A DNA stretch of 61,592 bases from CALHRB01 sp964473465. GTDB lineage: Bacteria; Bacteroidota; Ignavibacteria; Kapaibacteriales; UBA2268. Positions 18,146 through 26,756 of this stretch are shown in pieces (the first letter of the stretch is position 1; each line of letters begins with the position of its first letter). Below the pieces are notes generated by a model. The model had not been told where the DNA came from. It saw only the letters and a list, made by a program, of their open reading frames with translations, and did no database searches. The translations under genes and the position numbers were made by a program. The stretch is taken from assembly GCA_964473465.1 (NCBI GenBank), contig CAYYPE010000015.1, forward strand, positions 1 to 61,592, read 5' to 3'.

Positions 18146-19588
18146 ATGTCGAGTTTCACATCATTAGAGGTTGGAAAAAGAGCTTTAGCCGCTCAAAGAC
18201 TTGGTTTAGACGTTACGGGAAACAATATTGCTAACGTCAATACCCCGAATTTTTCAAGAAGGGTGGCAAATCTATCTGAGACAGATCCGAAGCTAACTAC
18301 AACAGGTTTCATCGGGACTGGTGTGCTCGTTGACACACTGAGGACTTTCAGAGAAGAATTTTTTGATAAAGAAATAAGAAAAAATATAGCCCGGAAAGCT
18401 GCTTATGAAAATGAAGAGAAGGCTATCAGCAAAATTGAAGCTATATTGGGTGAACCTTCAGAAAACGGTCTCAGTGAACTGATGACTGAATTCTTTAATT
18501 CATTCGAAAACCTATCTGTGAAACCAGATGATATAGGATTAAGAAGTAATGTTCTTGCAAAGGCTGAAGCCGTTGTCGAGAGATTCCATACGATATCCTC
18601 TCAATTAACGGAAATGAGGAAACAAACAATTTCTGAGCTAAGCCAATCTGTAAACGATATAAATAAACTTTTAAATGAGATAGCAGATTTAAATGTAAAG
18701 ATTGTTTCTGCAAAAGCACAGACTGGTGCAGACGTCCTATCCCTTATTGATAAAAGGGTGGAAAAACTTGAAAATTTATCTGAAATTGTAGGTATCAACA
18801 CCACTACAAGCGATCTGGGAAGTGTTAATGTTTTTATCAATGGTATAAATGTTGTAACGGGTAATGTAGCTGAAAGAATAAAATTAATCGAATATATTAA
18901 CCCTTTTTCAGCTGAACAGACTTTACGTTTAGCAACCGTTGACCAGAACGATGTTATTAAAAATTACATTTCGCCTCAGGACGGAGCAATTTATAGTAAT
19001 TTAAAAATATACAATGTTCTGCTTGATGACCTTGAATCAAGCAATTCATTTTCAATAGCAAAACAATTAGATGAATTAGCTTCAGCAATTGTTCAAAAGT
19101 TTAATGGGATAGCTGTAACTGGCTGGGGACTTGATGACAATGATCTTTTACCTCCCGGCAGAAATTTCTTCGAGCCGGCACTTGGAACAGTTAAAGCCTC
19201 GAACATCAGATTGTCCGATGATATAAAGAACAAACCAAGAAATATACCAACGTCTGATGCCCCGGCTGAACCCGGCAATAATAATGTATGTTTGAAATTC
19301 GCAAGACTATCAACAGATTCAACTTTTATTGACTCAAAAACAGCAGTTGATTATTATGCTACTTTTTTAGCTTCTATAGGTTCGATAGGCAGTGAAGTAA
19401 CAAGCGGAAGAAAGACGACAAGCCTTATATCCCAACAATTAACAAATCAGAGAGAAGCTGTTATAGGAGTCAATCTGGACGAAGAGGCCGTAAACCTTAT
19501 CAAATTCCAGAAGGCTTTCGAGGCATCTTCAAGAGTAATCAATATGACCAATGAAATTTTATCTACTATTGTTAATCTTGGCAGATAA
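18146..19588 (+). CDS. flgK: Flagellar hook-associated protein FlgK
   Basis: HAP1, first hook-filament junction protein. N-terminus MSSFTSLEVGKRALAAQRLG, then TGNNIANVNTPNFSRR; the long helical region about residues 85-190; and the C-terminal LDEEAVNLIKFQKAFEASSR typical of FlgK. 480 residues, a compact member of the family with a short D2/D3 insertion. Ends 3 bp before flgL. Confidence 0.95.
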   Translation: MSSFTSLEVGKRALAAQRLGLDVTGNNIANVNTPNFSRRVANLSETDPKLTTTGFIGTGVLVDTLRTFREEFFDKEIRKNIARKAAYENEEKAISKIEAILGEPSENGLSELMTEFFNSFENLSVKPDDIGLRSNVLAKAEAVVERFHTISSQLTEMRKQTISELSQSVNDINKLLNEIADLNVKIVSAKAQTGADVLSLIDKRVEKLENLSEIVGINTTTSDLGSVNVFINGINVVTGNVAERIKLIEYINPFSAEQTLRLATVDQNDVIKNYISPQDGAIYSNLKIYNVLLDDLESSNSFSIAKQLDELASAIVQKFNGIAVTGWGLDDNDLLPPGRNFFEPALGTVKASNIRLSDDIKNKPRNIPTSDAPAEPGNNNVCLKFARLSTDSTFIDSKTAVDYYATFLASIGSIGSEVTSGRKTTSLISQQLTNQREAVIGVNLDEEAVNLIKFQKAFEASSRVINMTNEILSTIVNLGR

Positions 19589-19591
19589 TTT

Positions 19592-20587
19592 ATGAGAGTA
19601 ACCCAAAAAACGATATATATCCCATTTGAAAAATCTCTTCAGGATATTCAGGAAAGAAAATTTGCTGAGGAAACAAGACTGACAACCGGTAAAAATTTGA
19701 ATACTATATCGGACAATCCAACAAAACTGGGAAATGTCAAACGACTGACAGATATGATTTCGAGAACCGAGAATTATCAAAATAATATACAATATGCAAT
19801 AAATGAACTCAGAGCCGTTAGTGATGTAATTGATTCAATGTCCGATAAACTTCAACAAATAAGACAGCTTTCTATTGATGCAAGTAATGTTGGTAATTCA
19901 GGAAACTTACCTACGCTTGGGACTTATGTTAAAGGATTAATTGAAGATATTGTCAATACAGCAAATCAAACATATAACGGGCAGTTTCTTTTCAGTGGAA
20001 CAAAAACCAATGAAAATTCAATTATACCAACTCCTCCTGAAAAAAATAATTTGCCATTTGAATTAATTAAAAAAGACGCTACACCAGAGAATCCGTCGGG
20101 GTTTGAAGTATCATTCAAGGGAAATTTTGCTGACAGAGAAATAAATAAAGATAGCTTGAGCAGTGAAGTTATTAATACAAAAGCCGATGAATTATTTGGC
20201 GAGAATGGCAAAAAAATGTTTGATTCTCTGATTAATTTATATAACCTTCTCACTTACAATGAGAATGGGGAATTGAGAAAGGATTCAGATATATTTAAGG
20301 CAGAAGACATAAGTAGATTGGATTTGTATCAAAAAGAAATTGCTGAATTTAATGAACAAATAAATGGGGTAGCAGCCCGAAACGGAATTAGAATGAATAG
20401 ATTTGAACTAATTAACGAACAGTTAAACAACGAAATAATTAGGTTAAAGGGTTATAAGTCTCAGGATGAAGACACAGATTATGCAGAAACCATAATGAAA
20501 CTCAACAAAGAACAGACAGCTTTGCAATATACGTTGCAGGTAGGTGCTAAACTTGGAAGTCAGACTTTATTTGATTTTTTAAGATAA
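19592..20587 (+). CDS. flgL: Flagellar hook-associated protein FlgL
   Basis: HAP3, second junction protein. N-terminal helix MRVTQKTIYIPFEKSLQDIQ and RLTTGKNLNTISDNPT are the flagellin/FlgL D0-D1 signature; NQTYNGQFLFSGTKTNENSI is typical of FlgL; the C-terminal helix ETIMKLNKEQTALQYTLQVG closes the coiled coil. 331 residues. Followed at once by motA, so the operon couples filament junction and motor genes. No fliW or csrA follows, unlike in many Firmicutes and spirochaetes. Confidence 0.95.
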   Translation: MRVTQKTIYIPFEKSLQDIQERKFAEETRLTTGKNLNTISDNPTKLGNVKRLTDMISRTENYQNNIQYAINELRAVSDVIDSMSDKLQQIRQLSIDASNVGNSGNLPTLGTYVKGLIEDIVNTANQTYNGQFLFSGTKTNENSIIPTPPEKNNLPFELIKKDATPENPSGFEVSFKGNFADREINKDSLSSEVINTKADELFGENGKKMFDSLINLYNLLTYNENGELRKDSDIFKAEDISRLDLYQKEIAEFNEQINGVAARNGIRMNRFELINEQLNNEIIRLKGYKSQDEDTDYAETIMKLNKEQTALQYTLQVGAKLGSQTLFDFLR

Positions 20588-20600
20588 TTTGAAATTTGAT

Positions 20601-21434
20601 ATGAAAGCAAGCACAGCAATTGGAATAATATTTGGCTTTTTAGCAATATTTGGAGCCTTCATATGGGAAGGCGGGCAGATAAATACTCTGATAATGCTTC
20701 CAGCTATGTTGATTGTTTTTGGTGGAACGCTTGCGGCTGGGCTTGCAGGAACATCAATGGAACAGATGCTGAAAATGCCCAAACTAATCTGGCTTTCTTT
20801 TTTCCCGCCACATTACAATCAAAGGGAAATTATAGAGCAAATAGTTGAATTTGCTACAGTTGCCAGAAGAGAGGGTATCCTTGCTGTTGAGGCAAAATTG
20901 AATGATGTTAAGCATCCTTTTCTTAGAAAACTTTTTACACTTTGTATTGATGGAATTGACCCCGAGTCCCTCCAAAAAACTGTCGAGTCAGAAATAAGTT
21001 TTATTTCGAACAGACATAATACTAATATAAGCCTTTTCGTGAAACTGGGAGGTTATTCTCCAACAATGGGAATCATCGGAACGGTAATGGGCTTAATTGC
21101 AACTCTTGCAGCAGCGGGGTCTGACCCTAACACATTAATTCACCATATAGCTTCTGCCTTCATTGCAACGATGTGGGGAATTTTTATGGCTAACATTGTC
21201 TGGCTTCCTATTGGAGATAAGCTTAAAACAATGCACAATGAAGAGATGAGCCTTTTCCAATTAATGCTGGAGGGCGTGATTGCAGTTCAGGTTGGTGAAA
21301 CTCCTTCGGTCATCAGGAATAAACTTATTGGTTCATTCCCATTAAAAGAACAACAAGCAATATTAGAAGAGCAATTGATAAAACAAGCAAGTTTTACTAA
21401 ACATCAGATTTATACACCCGAGGAAGTTGCCTGA
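20601..21434 (+). CDS. motA: Flagellar motor stator protein MotA/PomA
   Basis: Inner-membrane ion-channel subunit of the motor stator. N-terminal membrane segment STAIGIIFGFLAIFGAFIW, second segment LIMLPAMLIVFGGTLAAGLAG, a cytoplasmic loop with charged residues (ARREGILAVEAKLNDVKHPFLRK), then GGYSPTMGIIGTVMGLIATLA and MWGIFMANIVWLPIGDKL. The ATG at 20601 (MKAST) is chosen; a TTG at 20589 would add four residues. Remarkably there is no motB after it: the next gene, 3 bp on, is convergent manC. The T9SS gliding motor pair GldL/M is a different family and is not what is seen here. Confidence 0.92.
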   Translation: MKASTAIGIIFGFLAIFGAFIWEGGQINTLIMLPAMLIVFGGTLAAGLAGTSMEQMLKMPKLIWLSFFPPHYNQREIIEQIVEFATVARREGILAVEAKLNDVKHPFLRKLFTLCIDGIDPESLQKTVESEISFISNRHNTNISLFVKLGGYSPTMGIIGTVMGLIATLAAAGSDPNTLIHHIASAFIATMWGIFMANIVWLPIGDKLKTMHNEEMSLFQLMLEGVIAVQVGETPSVIRNKLIGSFPLKEQQAILEEQLIKQASFTKHQIYTPEEVA

Positions 21435-21437
21435 GTG

Positions 21438-22562
21438 TCAAAGCCAGCTTTCTCTTCCTGTTATTTTTATCTGAGCTACAATTTTTTTAACATCCTGAGC
21501 TTTATCCTTGGGACAGACAAGAACAGCATCATCTGTTACAACAATTACAAAATTATCTAAACCAAATCCGGTAAAAAGAATTTTGCCATCAGATTGATTT
21601 ATTACTGTGGTATTTTTAGTATCTAAGATGATATTATTTCCCTCTGAAATATTATCATCATCATCCATCTTTTTAAATCTGCCGAGAGAATCCCAAGAAC
21701 CAATGTCATCCCAATCGAACAAGGCTTTTGCTACAACAACATCTTTTGCTTTTTCCATCAAACCATAATCAATTGAAATATCCGGGAACGCTGAAAATAT
21801 ATCTTTTGCTTCAGGCAGATAGCCACTTAAGACTAAATCAGTTTTGATTTTATAAATTTCTTTTAATTGCAGTATTTTAGTTCCTATTTCTGGCAGATTC
21901 TGGATCATCTCTTCGATAAATTTATCAATCCTCCAAAAGAACATACCACTATTCCAAAGGAATCTACCTGATTCCATAAACTTCAGAGCTTTATTGAAAT
22001 CAGGTTTCTCGTGAAAACTTTTTACTTTAGAAATTTCATTTTCATTTGATGAAAAATCGAAAGGTTTTTCAAGCTCGATATAACCAAATCCTATTTCTGG
22101 TCTGCTTGGTTTTATGCCAATAGTTGCAAGAACATTATTTTTTCCGACATAGTTCATTAAATAGTCAATTGTTTTTCGAAATCCCTCCACAGGATTTATC
22201 AACTGGTCTGCAGTCAGAACAGCCATAACTATCCGGGAAGCATCATATAAATTATCATATTTTGCAAGAATAATCGAAGCAGCCAGTGCAAGGCATGGAG
22301 CGGTATTACGTTTACAAGGCTCGGCAATGACGTTCTGAGGCGGAAAATCTCCCAATACTTCCCTAATAGGTTCCAAGAGTAATTCACCGGTAATAATGAA
22401 AATATCTTCCTTGGGAATTAATCCGGATATTCTGTCAATAGATTCCTCAATAAGCGTTTTCTCACTTGAAAGTTTTAATAATTGCTTTGGTTTTCTTCTT
22501 CTGCTCAGGGGCCAGAATCTCTCACCAGACCCACCAGCCATTATTACACCTATCTTTTTCAT
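21438..22562 (-). CDS. manC: Mannose-1-phosphate guanylyltransferase
   Basis: Makes GDP-mannose from mannose-1-phosphate and GTP for surface glycans. The nucleotide-binding signature MKKIGVIMAGGSGERFWPLS with RRKPKQLL is at the N-terminus; further motifs are EPCKRNTAPCLALAA, FGYIELE and FHEKPDFNKA, and the sugar-binding SWDSLG near the end. Starting at ATG 22562 gives 374 residues, the usual size of the single-domain enzyme; an upstream in-frame ATG at 22589 would add nine non-conserved residues. There is no fused phosphomannose isomerase domain. Convergent with motA, with 3 bp between the stops. Confidence 0.94.
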   Translation of the reverse strand: MKKIGVIMAGGSGERFWPLSRRRKPKQLLKLSSEKTLIEESIDRISGLIPKEDIFIITGELLLEPIREVLGDFPPQNVIAEPCKRNTAPCLALAASIILAKYDNLYDASRIVMAVLTADQLINPVEGFRKTIDYLMNYVGKNNVLATIGIKPSRPEIGFGYIELEKPFDFSSNENEISKVKSFHEKPDFNKALKFMESGRFLWNSGMFFWRIDKFIEEMIQNLPEIGTKILQLKEIYKIKTDLVLSGYLPEAKDIFSAFPDISIDYGLMEKAKDVVVAKALFDWDDIGSWDSLGRFKKMDDDDNISEGNNIILDTKNTTVINQSDGKILFTGFGLDNFVIVVTDDAVLVCPKDKAQDVKKIVAQIKITGRESWL

Positions 22563-22653
22563 TAGATTATTATAATTCTTGATTAACAAACATACAATAA
22601 TAATAAAAAAAATAAAGTAACGTTTTATTGTTCGTAATTTTGAGAAGGACAGT

Positions 22654-23001
22654 TTGGCAAGATTAAAAAATATATTAATATTCGTATTTGGAATTTATTT
22701 ATTCAGCATTCTGTCATTATCGTATTTTCCTAATACTCACACATGCAATACTTGCAGTTCAGATAATGCTTGTTCAATCGCAGAACAAAAAAGTGATGAA
22801 AATAGCACAAATATCAACGACACACATACTTGCCTGCTATGTGTTCTGATTTCAACGGCACACAAAATAATTGCCACTGATTTTATTAATTTTGAATCAA
22901 ATCAAACTTCAGTTCTTACTTGTGGAAACTATAATAAAACTGTTTTTTCACATTCTAATTATAATAATTTAACAGTCAGAGCTCCTCCATTTTTCTCCTG
23001 A
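22654..23001 (+). CDS. Small exported Cys/His protein of the metal-uptake locus
   Basis: 115 residues beginning at a TTG with a good ribosome site (GAGAAGGA) 5 bp upstream. An N-terminal hydrophobic segment (ILIFVFGIYLFSILSLSYF) suggests export or anchoring. Then come CNTCSSDNAC and HTCLLCVLISTAH, and the C-terminus is RAPPFFS. That arrangement (CxxC pairs, central CLLC, terminal RxPP) resembles small DUF2946-like proteins found next to metal-related TonB receptors; the resemblance is inference. It is followed by a His-rich lipoprotein and a ZnuD-like receptor, so metal handling is the best guess. Confidence 0.55.
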   Translation: MARLKNILIFVFGIYLFSILSLSYFPNTHTCNTCSSDNACSIAEQKSDENSTNINDTHTCLLCVLISTAHKIIATDFINFESNQTSVLTCGNYNKTVFSHSNYNNLTVRAPPFFS

Positions 23002-23056
23002 AATTCAAAAATTTAATTTATTATTATTTTTTTATTAATTAATTAGGAGAAAAATT

Positions 23057-23527
23057 ATGTTTAATCTTAGAATTCTAACATTTTATTTATTTACACTTTT
23101 AATATCAATTTTGTTATTGTCATGTTCCGAAAGCTCTCCCACAGATGACGACCATGACCATTTCGAAGCAGCAGGCTTATTGCTTAAGCAAGGAAATAAT
23201 ATTTATATGAGAATTTTTGAAGCTAAAATTGATAACAATTACAAACAATCCATAAATCTTAAGGTTGGTCAGAAATCTCTGATATTTTCTGTTGTTTTTC
23301 TCGATGAAGAAGGAAAAGAGTTAGCTGAGCCCACTGATACAGACAAATCTTTTGGATGGGTGATTGATGATAATACAATTGTAAGCCTTTTATATGACAA
23401 TAATAAAAAATGGTCATTTATCCTGGAAGGTCTTAAAGAAGGAACAACAAACATTGAATTAAGACTGAATCACAATGACCATCCAGATTTTAAAACGCCC
23501 AAAATTCCAGTTATTGTCAGCAAATAA
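23057..23527 (+). CDS. Outer-membrane lipoprotein with His/Asp metal-like motif
   Basis: 156 residues. A lipoprotein signal peptide with lipobox LLLSC (Cys at about residue 23) is followed by an acidic/His cluster DDDHDHFEAAGLLL and, near the C-terminus, HNDHPDF. The body is predicted beta-rich and Ig-like. Ribosome site AGGAGAAAAA precedes the ATG. Its stop shares one base with the start of the TonB receptor, so the two are coupled. Likely role: surface or periplasmic metal-binding partner of the receptor (inference from motifs and context). Confidence 0.65.
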   Translation: MFNLRILTFYLFTLLISILLLSCSESSPTDDDHDHFEAAGLLLKQGNNIYMRIFEAKIDNNYKQSINLKVGQKSLIFSVVFLDEEGKELAEPTDTDKSFGWVIDDNTIVSLLYDNNKKWSFILEGLKEGTTNIELRLNHNDHPDFKTPKIPVIVSK

Positions 23528-25740
23528 TGAAGACAATTTTATTAATACTATGCTTTCTGGTTTCTCAAATAACATTAACCATAGCGGAAGAGTCAGATTC
23601 AACCTCTATCACATTTCTTGTTATAGATGCTCAAACAAATAAATCTGTCCCTTCCGCTAATATTTTTTTAGCTGAAAAAAAATCAAACCTGACTACTGAC
23701 GATAATGGAAGTATTACTTTGAGTGATATCAATTCAGGACAATATCATATTGAAATCAGTAAACTTGGGTATAAAACTCTACACTATGATATCACTTTAG
23801 ATAGCTCAGTTTTCAATACATGTCTTAAATTTAGATTAATACCAATATCTTTTTCGAAACCTACTGTCATAGTTTCGGGAAAAAGTTTCAGTTCCAAATA
23901 CGATGAAATATTTTCCAATATTGGAAACCTTGAGGGTAAAGAACTGCAAAGAGAAATGGGGATGTCGTTGGCTACAACATTAAAAAATGAGGTTGGTATA
24001 GCTATCAGGTCGATGGGACCTGCCCCATCACGTCCGGTTATACGTGGATTAGGAGGGAACAGAATAATGATAGCTCAAGATGGAAATGATATAAGTGATT
24101 TATCCGGAACTTCACCTGATCATTCGGTTACCCTTGAACCATTTAATGTTGAGCGTATTGAGGTTATAAGAGGTCCTAAAGTTCTGCTTTATACTCCAAT
24201 GACTATAGGCGGAGTTGTAAATGTCGTCAAAAATGACTTGCCATATCAGAGAAGTGAAAAAACTACCGGAATGGTCAGTGCATTTGGAGAGTCAGCCAAT
24301 AAGGGTTTTCTTGGGTCATATAATATTACAGTTCCTTTCGAACCAATCTACATATTCAGCAACTTGAGCTATAAAAATGCTAATGATATTAGAATGCCCG
24401 ACAGTATTTTGAAGAACACATCATTGGAAACATTTGACTATACATTCGGGACAGCTCTTAACATAGATTCGGTATTTGCTTCGGGAAGTTATTCAGAATT
24501 TGATTCTAAGTATGGAATACCGGGTGGTTTCATAGGTGGTCATCCAAAAGGGGTAAACATTGAAATGTTCAAAAGGACAATCAGTTTGAAAAATATTATT
24601 CACCTGCATTATGATTTTATTGATAATATAGAGCTTCAGTTAGGAAGAGTCTATTATAATCATAAAGAATTTGAATCCAATAAGTCTCTCGGAGCCGAAT
24701 TCGTTTTTACAAATTATAACGGTAGTGTTATTTTCAACCAGAATAAGACAAATCTCTTTGAAAACGGCTCTTTTGGAGCTTCATTTAATTTAAGAGATCT
24801 GAAAATGGGAGGTTATGTTTTCACTCCTCCTAGCACATCATCCAATTTTTCTTTATTTACTTATCAAAATGCTTCTTTTGATAACATTCATTTATATTTC
24901 GGTCTTCGCTATGATTATACAGGATTTCAACCTAAACCAAAAAATCTGGAATCAAAAATTGGAAGGATTGTTCCAAGAAATTTTAATACTCTCTCGGCTT
25001 CGGCTTCAGTTCTAACAGAAATAACAGATGAATTAGCTTTTTCTTTTAACATTTCGAGGTCCAACCGTCCACCGACTATTGAGGAACTTTATTCCGAAGG
25101 CCCCCACTTGGCTGCTTATTCTTACGATATTGGAAATCCAGATTTAAATTCAGAATACGGATATGGATTAGAACTTACATCTTTTTATAAAAATTCTGAT
25201 TTTAAGTTTACCATTTCGTCATTTGCATATTTAATGCCATATTATGTTATTCCACGAAACACAGGTAAAATCAATTTCGCTCAGATTCTACCTATATACC
25301 AGACACAGGGTGTTCCTGCAAATCTTTTCGGTGCAGAAATAGTTTTTGATTTTAATTTTAGCAAAAATTTAAGCCTGAATTCAAATTTTAGTTATACCTA
25401 TGGCGAATTATCAGAGATCAAAAAACCTTTACCAATGATTCCTCCCTTGAAGTCAATAACCACATTAGAATGGAAGAATACTGACTTCAATTTCGGAATC
25501 AGGTTTACTGCCGCTATGCCTCAGAACAGGGTAGATGAATTCGAAGAACCGACGGAAGGTTATGTCACTTTTGACGCATTCGCCCAATATACTTTTCCTT
25601 TATTCAATTTTATAAGTAATATTTCCCTCGTTGGCGAAAATCTGACTGATAGAGTTTATAGAAACCACCTGTCAAGGATCAAATCCGTCTTTCCTGAGTC
25701 TGGTATTAATATTAAATTAGCTTATAAAGCCTATTTTTGA
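23527..25740 (+). CDS. TonB-dependent receptor, ZnuD-like (probable zinc)
   Basis: 737-residue outer-membrane active transporter. Signal peptide at 1-20, a carboxypeptidase-regulatory-like domain (VPSANIFLAEKKSNLTTDDNG, about 35-105), a plug domain (PSRPVIRGLGGNRIMIAQDG, then DISDLSGTSPDHSVTLEP and VERIEVIRGPKVLLY) and a 22-strand barrel ending in LTDRVYRNHLSRIK and an aromatic terminus. The SPDH segment in the plug strongly resembles ZnuD-type zinc receptors. With the small Cys/His protein and His-rich lipoprotein upstream it forms a three-gene uptake unit. No inner-membrane transporter or Zur gene is adjacent. Substrate is inferred. Confidence 0.85.
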   Translation: MKTILLILCFLVSQITLTIAEESDSTSITFLVIDAQTNKSVPSANIFLAEKKSNLTTDDNGSITLSDINSGQYHIEISKLGYKTLHYDITLDSSVFNTCLKFRLIPISFSKPTVIVSGKSFSSKYDEIFSNIGNLEGKELQREMGMSLATTLKNEVGIAIRSMGPAPSRPVIRGLGGNRIMIAQDGNDISDLSGTSPDHSVTLEPFNVERIEVIRGPKVLLYTPMTIGGVVNVVKNDLPYQRSEKTTGMVSAFGESANKGFLGSYNITVPFEPIYIFSNLSYKNANDIRMPDSILKNTSLETFDYTFGTALNIDSVFASGSYSEFDSKYGIPGGFIGGHPKGVNIEMFKRTISLKNIIHLHYDFIDNIELQLGRVYYNHKEFESNKSLGAEFVFTNYNGSVIFNQNKTNLFENGSFGASFNLRDLKMGGYVFTPPSTSSNFSLFTYQNASFDNIHLYFGLRYDYTGFQPKPKNLESKIGRIVPRNFNTLSASASVLTEITDELAFSFNISRSNRPPTIEELYSEGPHLAAYSYDIGNPDLNSEYGYGLELTSFYKNSDFKFTISSFAYLMPYYVIPRNTGKINFAQILPIYQTQGVPANLFGAEIVFDFNFSKNLSLNSNFSYTYGELSEIKKPLPMIPPLKSITTLEWKNTDFNFGIRFTAAMPQNRVDEFEEPTEGYVTFDAFAQYTFPLFNFISNISLVGENLTDRVYRNHLSRIKSVFPESGINIKLAYKAYF

Positions 25741-25809
25741 TTTAACTTTATAATTTCCACTATTAACAATGCATAAATTGATAAAGAAGTTTCGTAATAA
25801 TCATCCATA

Positions 25810-26193
25810 TTAGCTAAGATGATAATGCTTGCTGCCGTGATGAGAGCAACAATCACTCATACTGAGCTCTTGAACAAGATATTTGTTGTAATTACTCACT
25901 AACTCGCTTATCTTTATGCGATCTGCAAGTTTATAGACTTTCATACCTATTCTGTTCAATTGATTAAGTGCGTTCATTCCCATTCCATTAACAACAACTG
26001 CATCAACTTTCATATCCATGAGTTGTGCAATAGGATTACATTGCCCATGGACATGATGAGAATTGCTATTGTCAATATAAGTAAGCTGTTTCGTGTCAGT
26101 ATCGTAAAGCACGAAAAACGGAGCACTTCCAAAATGCCCGTAAACCAAAGAATCACTTCCGTTCTCATTTTCTGTAGGAATGCATATGATCAT
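25810..26193 (-). CDS. NifX/NafY (dinitrogenase iron-molybdenum cofactor) family protein
   Basis: 127-residue protein with the NifX/NafY/ORP-type fold: MIICIPTENENGSDSLVYGHFGSAPFFVLYD is the family N-terminus and VVVNGMGMNALNQLNRIG the C-terminal half. Family members bind metal-sulfur clusters. The tail CCSHHGSKHYHLS is a Cys/His cluster that may bind metal. ATG at 26193 is chosen since the family begins exactly here; a longer in-frame extension would overlap the DUF134 gene. GAGGG lies upstream at proper spacing. Only 1 bp separates it from the DUF134 stop, so they are coupled. No nif structural genes are present, so nitrogen fixation is not implied. Confidence 0.88.
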   Translation of the reverse strand: MIICIPTENENGSDSLVYGHFGSAPFFVLYDTDTKQLTYIDNSNSHHVHGQCNPIAQLMDMKVDAVVVNGMGMNALNQLNRIGMKVYKLADRIKISELVSNYNKYLVQELSMSDCCSHHGSKHYHLS

Positions 26194-26194
26194 C

Positions 26195-26680
26195 TTAAAC
26201 CCTCGGTTGAATATTATTAACACAATTTGGATTAGAGCCTTGTCTTCTTCTTCGGGCTCCTTTATCACTGCCAGAACGATGGATGTTATTACTTCCGCAT
26301 TTTGGACATTTTCCAGGTCTTCCCGTTCCAAAAGGAACGTCAAAAGTATGTTTGCAATCATAGCAAACGAACGATCTGTTGTCTGAGTTTCTCATTTCAA
26401 CAACTCCTCCTTTAATTATTAATGATTTTGAATTTATTAAAAAATCAGCAACTTTATGGTGTGCTGAATATAGAATGTTTCCAAATGTTTGCCTTGATAT
26501 ATTCATTTTTTTTGCCGCTTCTTCTTGATATAAACCCTGATAATCAGCTAACCTAATAGCTTCAAATTCATCGAGGGTTAATTCCACTGTCTCAAGATCC
26601 TGACTCATAATACCTCCCGGTTTGAAGTGCTGAACCTCAGGATTGAAATATATCATTCTGCATTTATGTTTTCTTGGCAT
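26195..26680 (-). CDS. DUF134 family HTH regulator with zinc ribbon
   Basis: 161 residues. The N-terminal part is DUF134 (UPF0251): MPRKHKCRMIYFNPEVQHFK, then VELTLDEFEAIRLADYQGLY and the sigma-70 region-4-like helix-turn-helix EEAAKKMNISRQTFGNIL. The C-terminal part is a zinc ribbon (FVCYDCKHTF ... GKCPKCGSNNI) with a basic end (KGARRRRQGSN). Such a protein should bind DNA. Ribosome site AAAGGG precedes the ATG. Its upstream 76 bp contain two palindromes with a shared core, the natural candidates for its own operator. Pairing of DUF134 with NifX-family proteins is recurrent in anaerobes. Confidence 0.88.
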   Translation of the reverse strand: MPRKHKCRMIYFNPEVQHFKPGGIMSQDLETVELTLDEFEAIRLADYQGLYQEEAAKKMNISRQTFGNILYSAHHKVADFLINSKSLIIKGGVVEMRNSDNRSFVCYDCKHTFDVPFGTGRPGKCPKCGSNNIHRSGSDKGARRRRQGSNPNCVNNIQPRV

Positions 26681-26697
26681 AAATCCCTTTCTTAATT

Positions 26698-26713
26698 ATT
26701 AGCATATGCTAAT
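26698..26713. promoter_or_regulatory. Palindrome 1 upstream of the DUF134-NifX pair (candidate operator)
   Basis: Perfect 16-bp palindrome ATTAGCATATGCTAAT, 17 bp upstream of the DUF134 start codon. Its centre GCATATGC is identical to that of palindrome 2. Position next to the ribosome site would suit a repressor (inference). Confidence 0.55.
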
Positions 26714-26730
26714 TACAAACATAATAATAA

Positions 26731-26748
26731 ATTTGGCATATGCCAAAT
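26731..26748. promoter_or_regulatory. Palindrome 2 upstream of the DUF134-NifX pair (candidate operator)
   Basis: Perfect 18-bp palindrome ATTTGGCATATGCCAAAT. Its centre lies 34 bp from that of palindrome 1, roughly three helical turns, so both sites could face the same side of DNA. As RNA on the minus strand it could also fold as a short hairpin followed by a U-rich stretch, so a role as terminator of the redox operon is a real alternative. Confidence 0.55.
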
Positions 26749-26756
26749 ATTTTTTT

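Noticed and set aside
22618..22637. Zur/Fur-type box between manC and the metal-uptake locus
   Set aside because: The TAACG...CGTAA arms match at only four of five positions with a 10-bp spacer; too weak to call.
25810..26193. Nitrogen-fixation gene nifX
   Set aside because: The family is broader than nitrogenase maturation and no nif genes are nearby.
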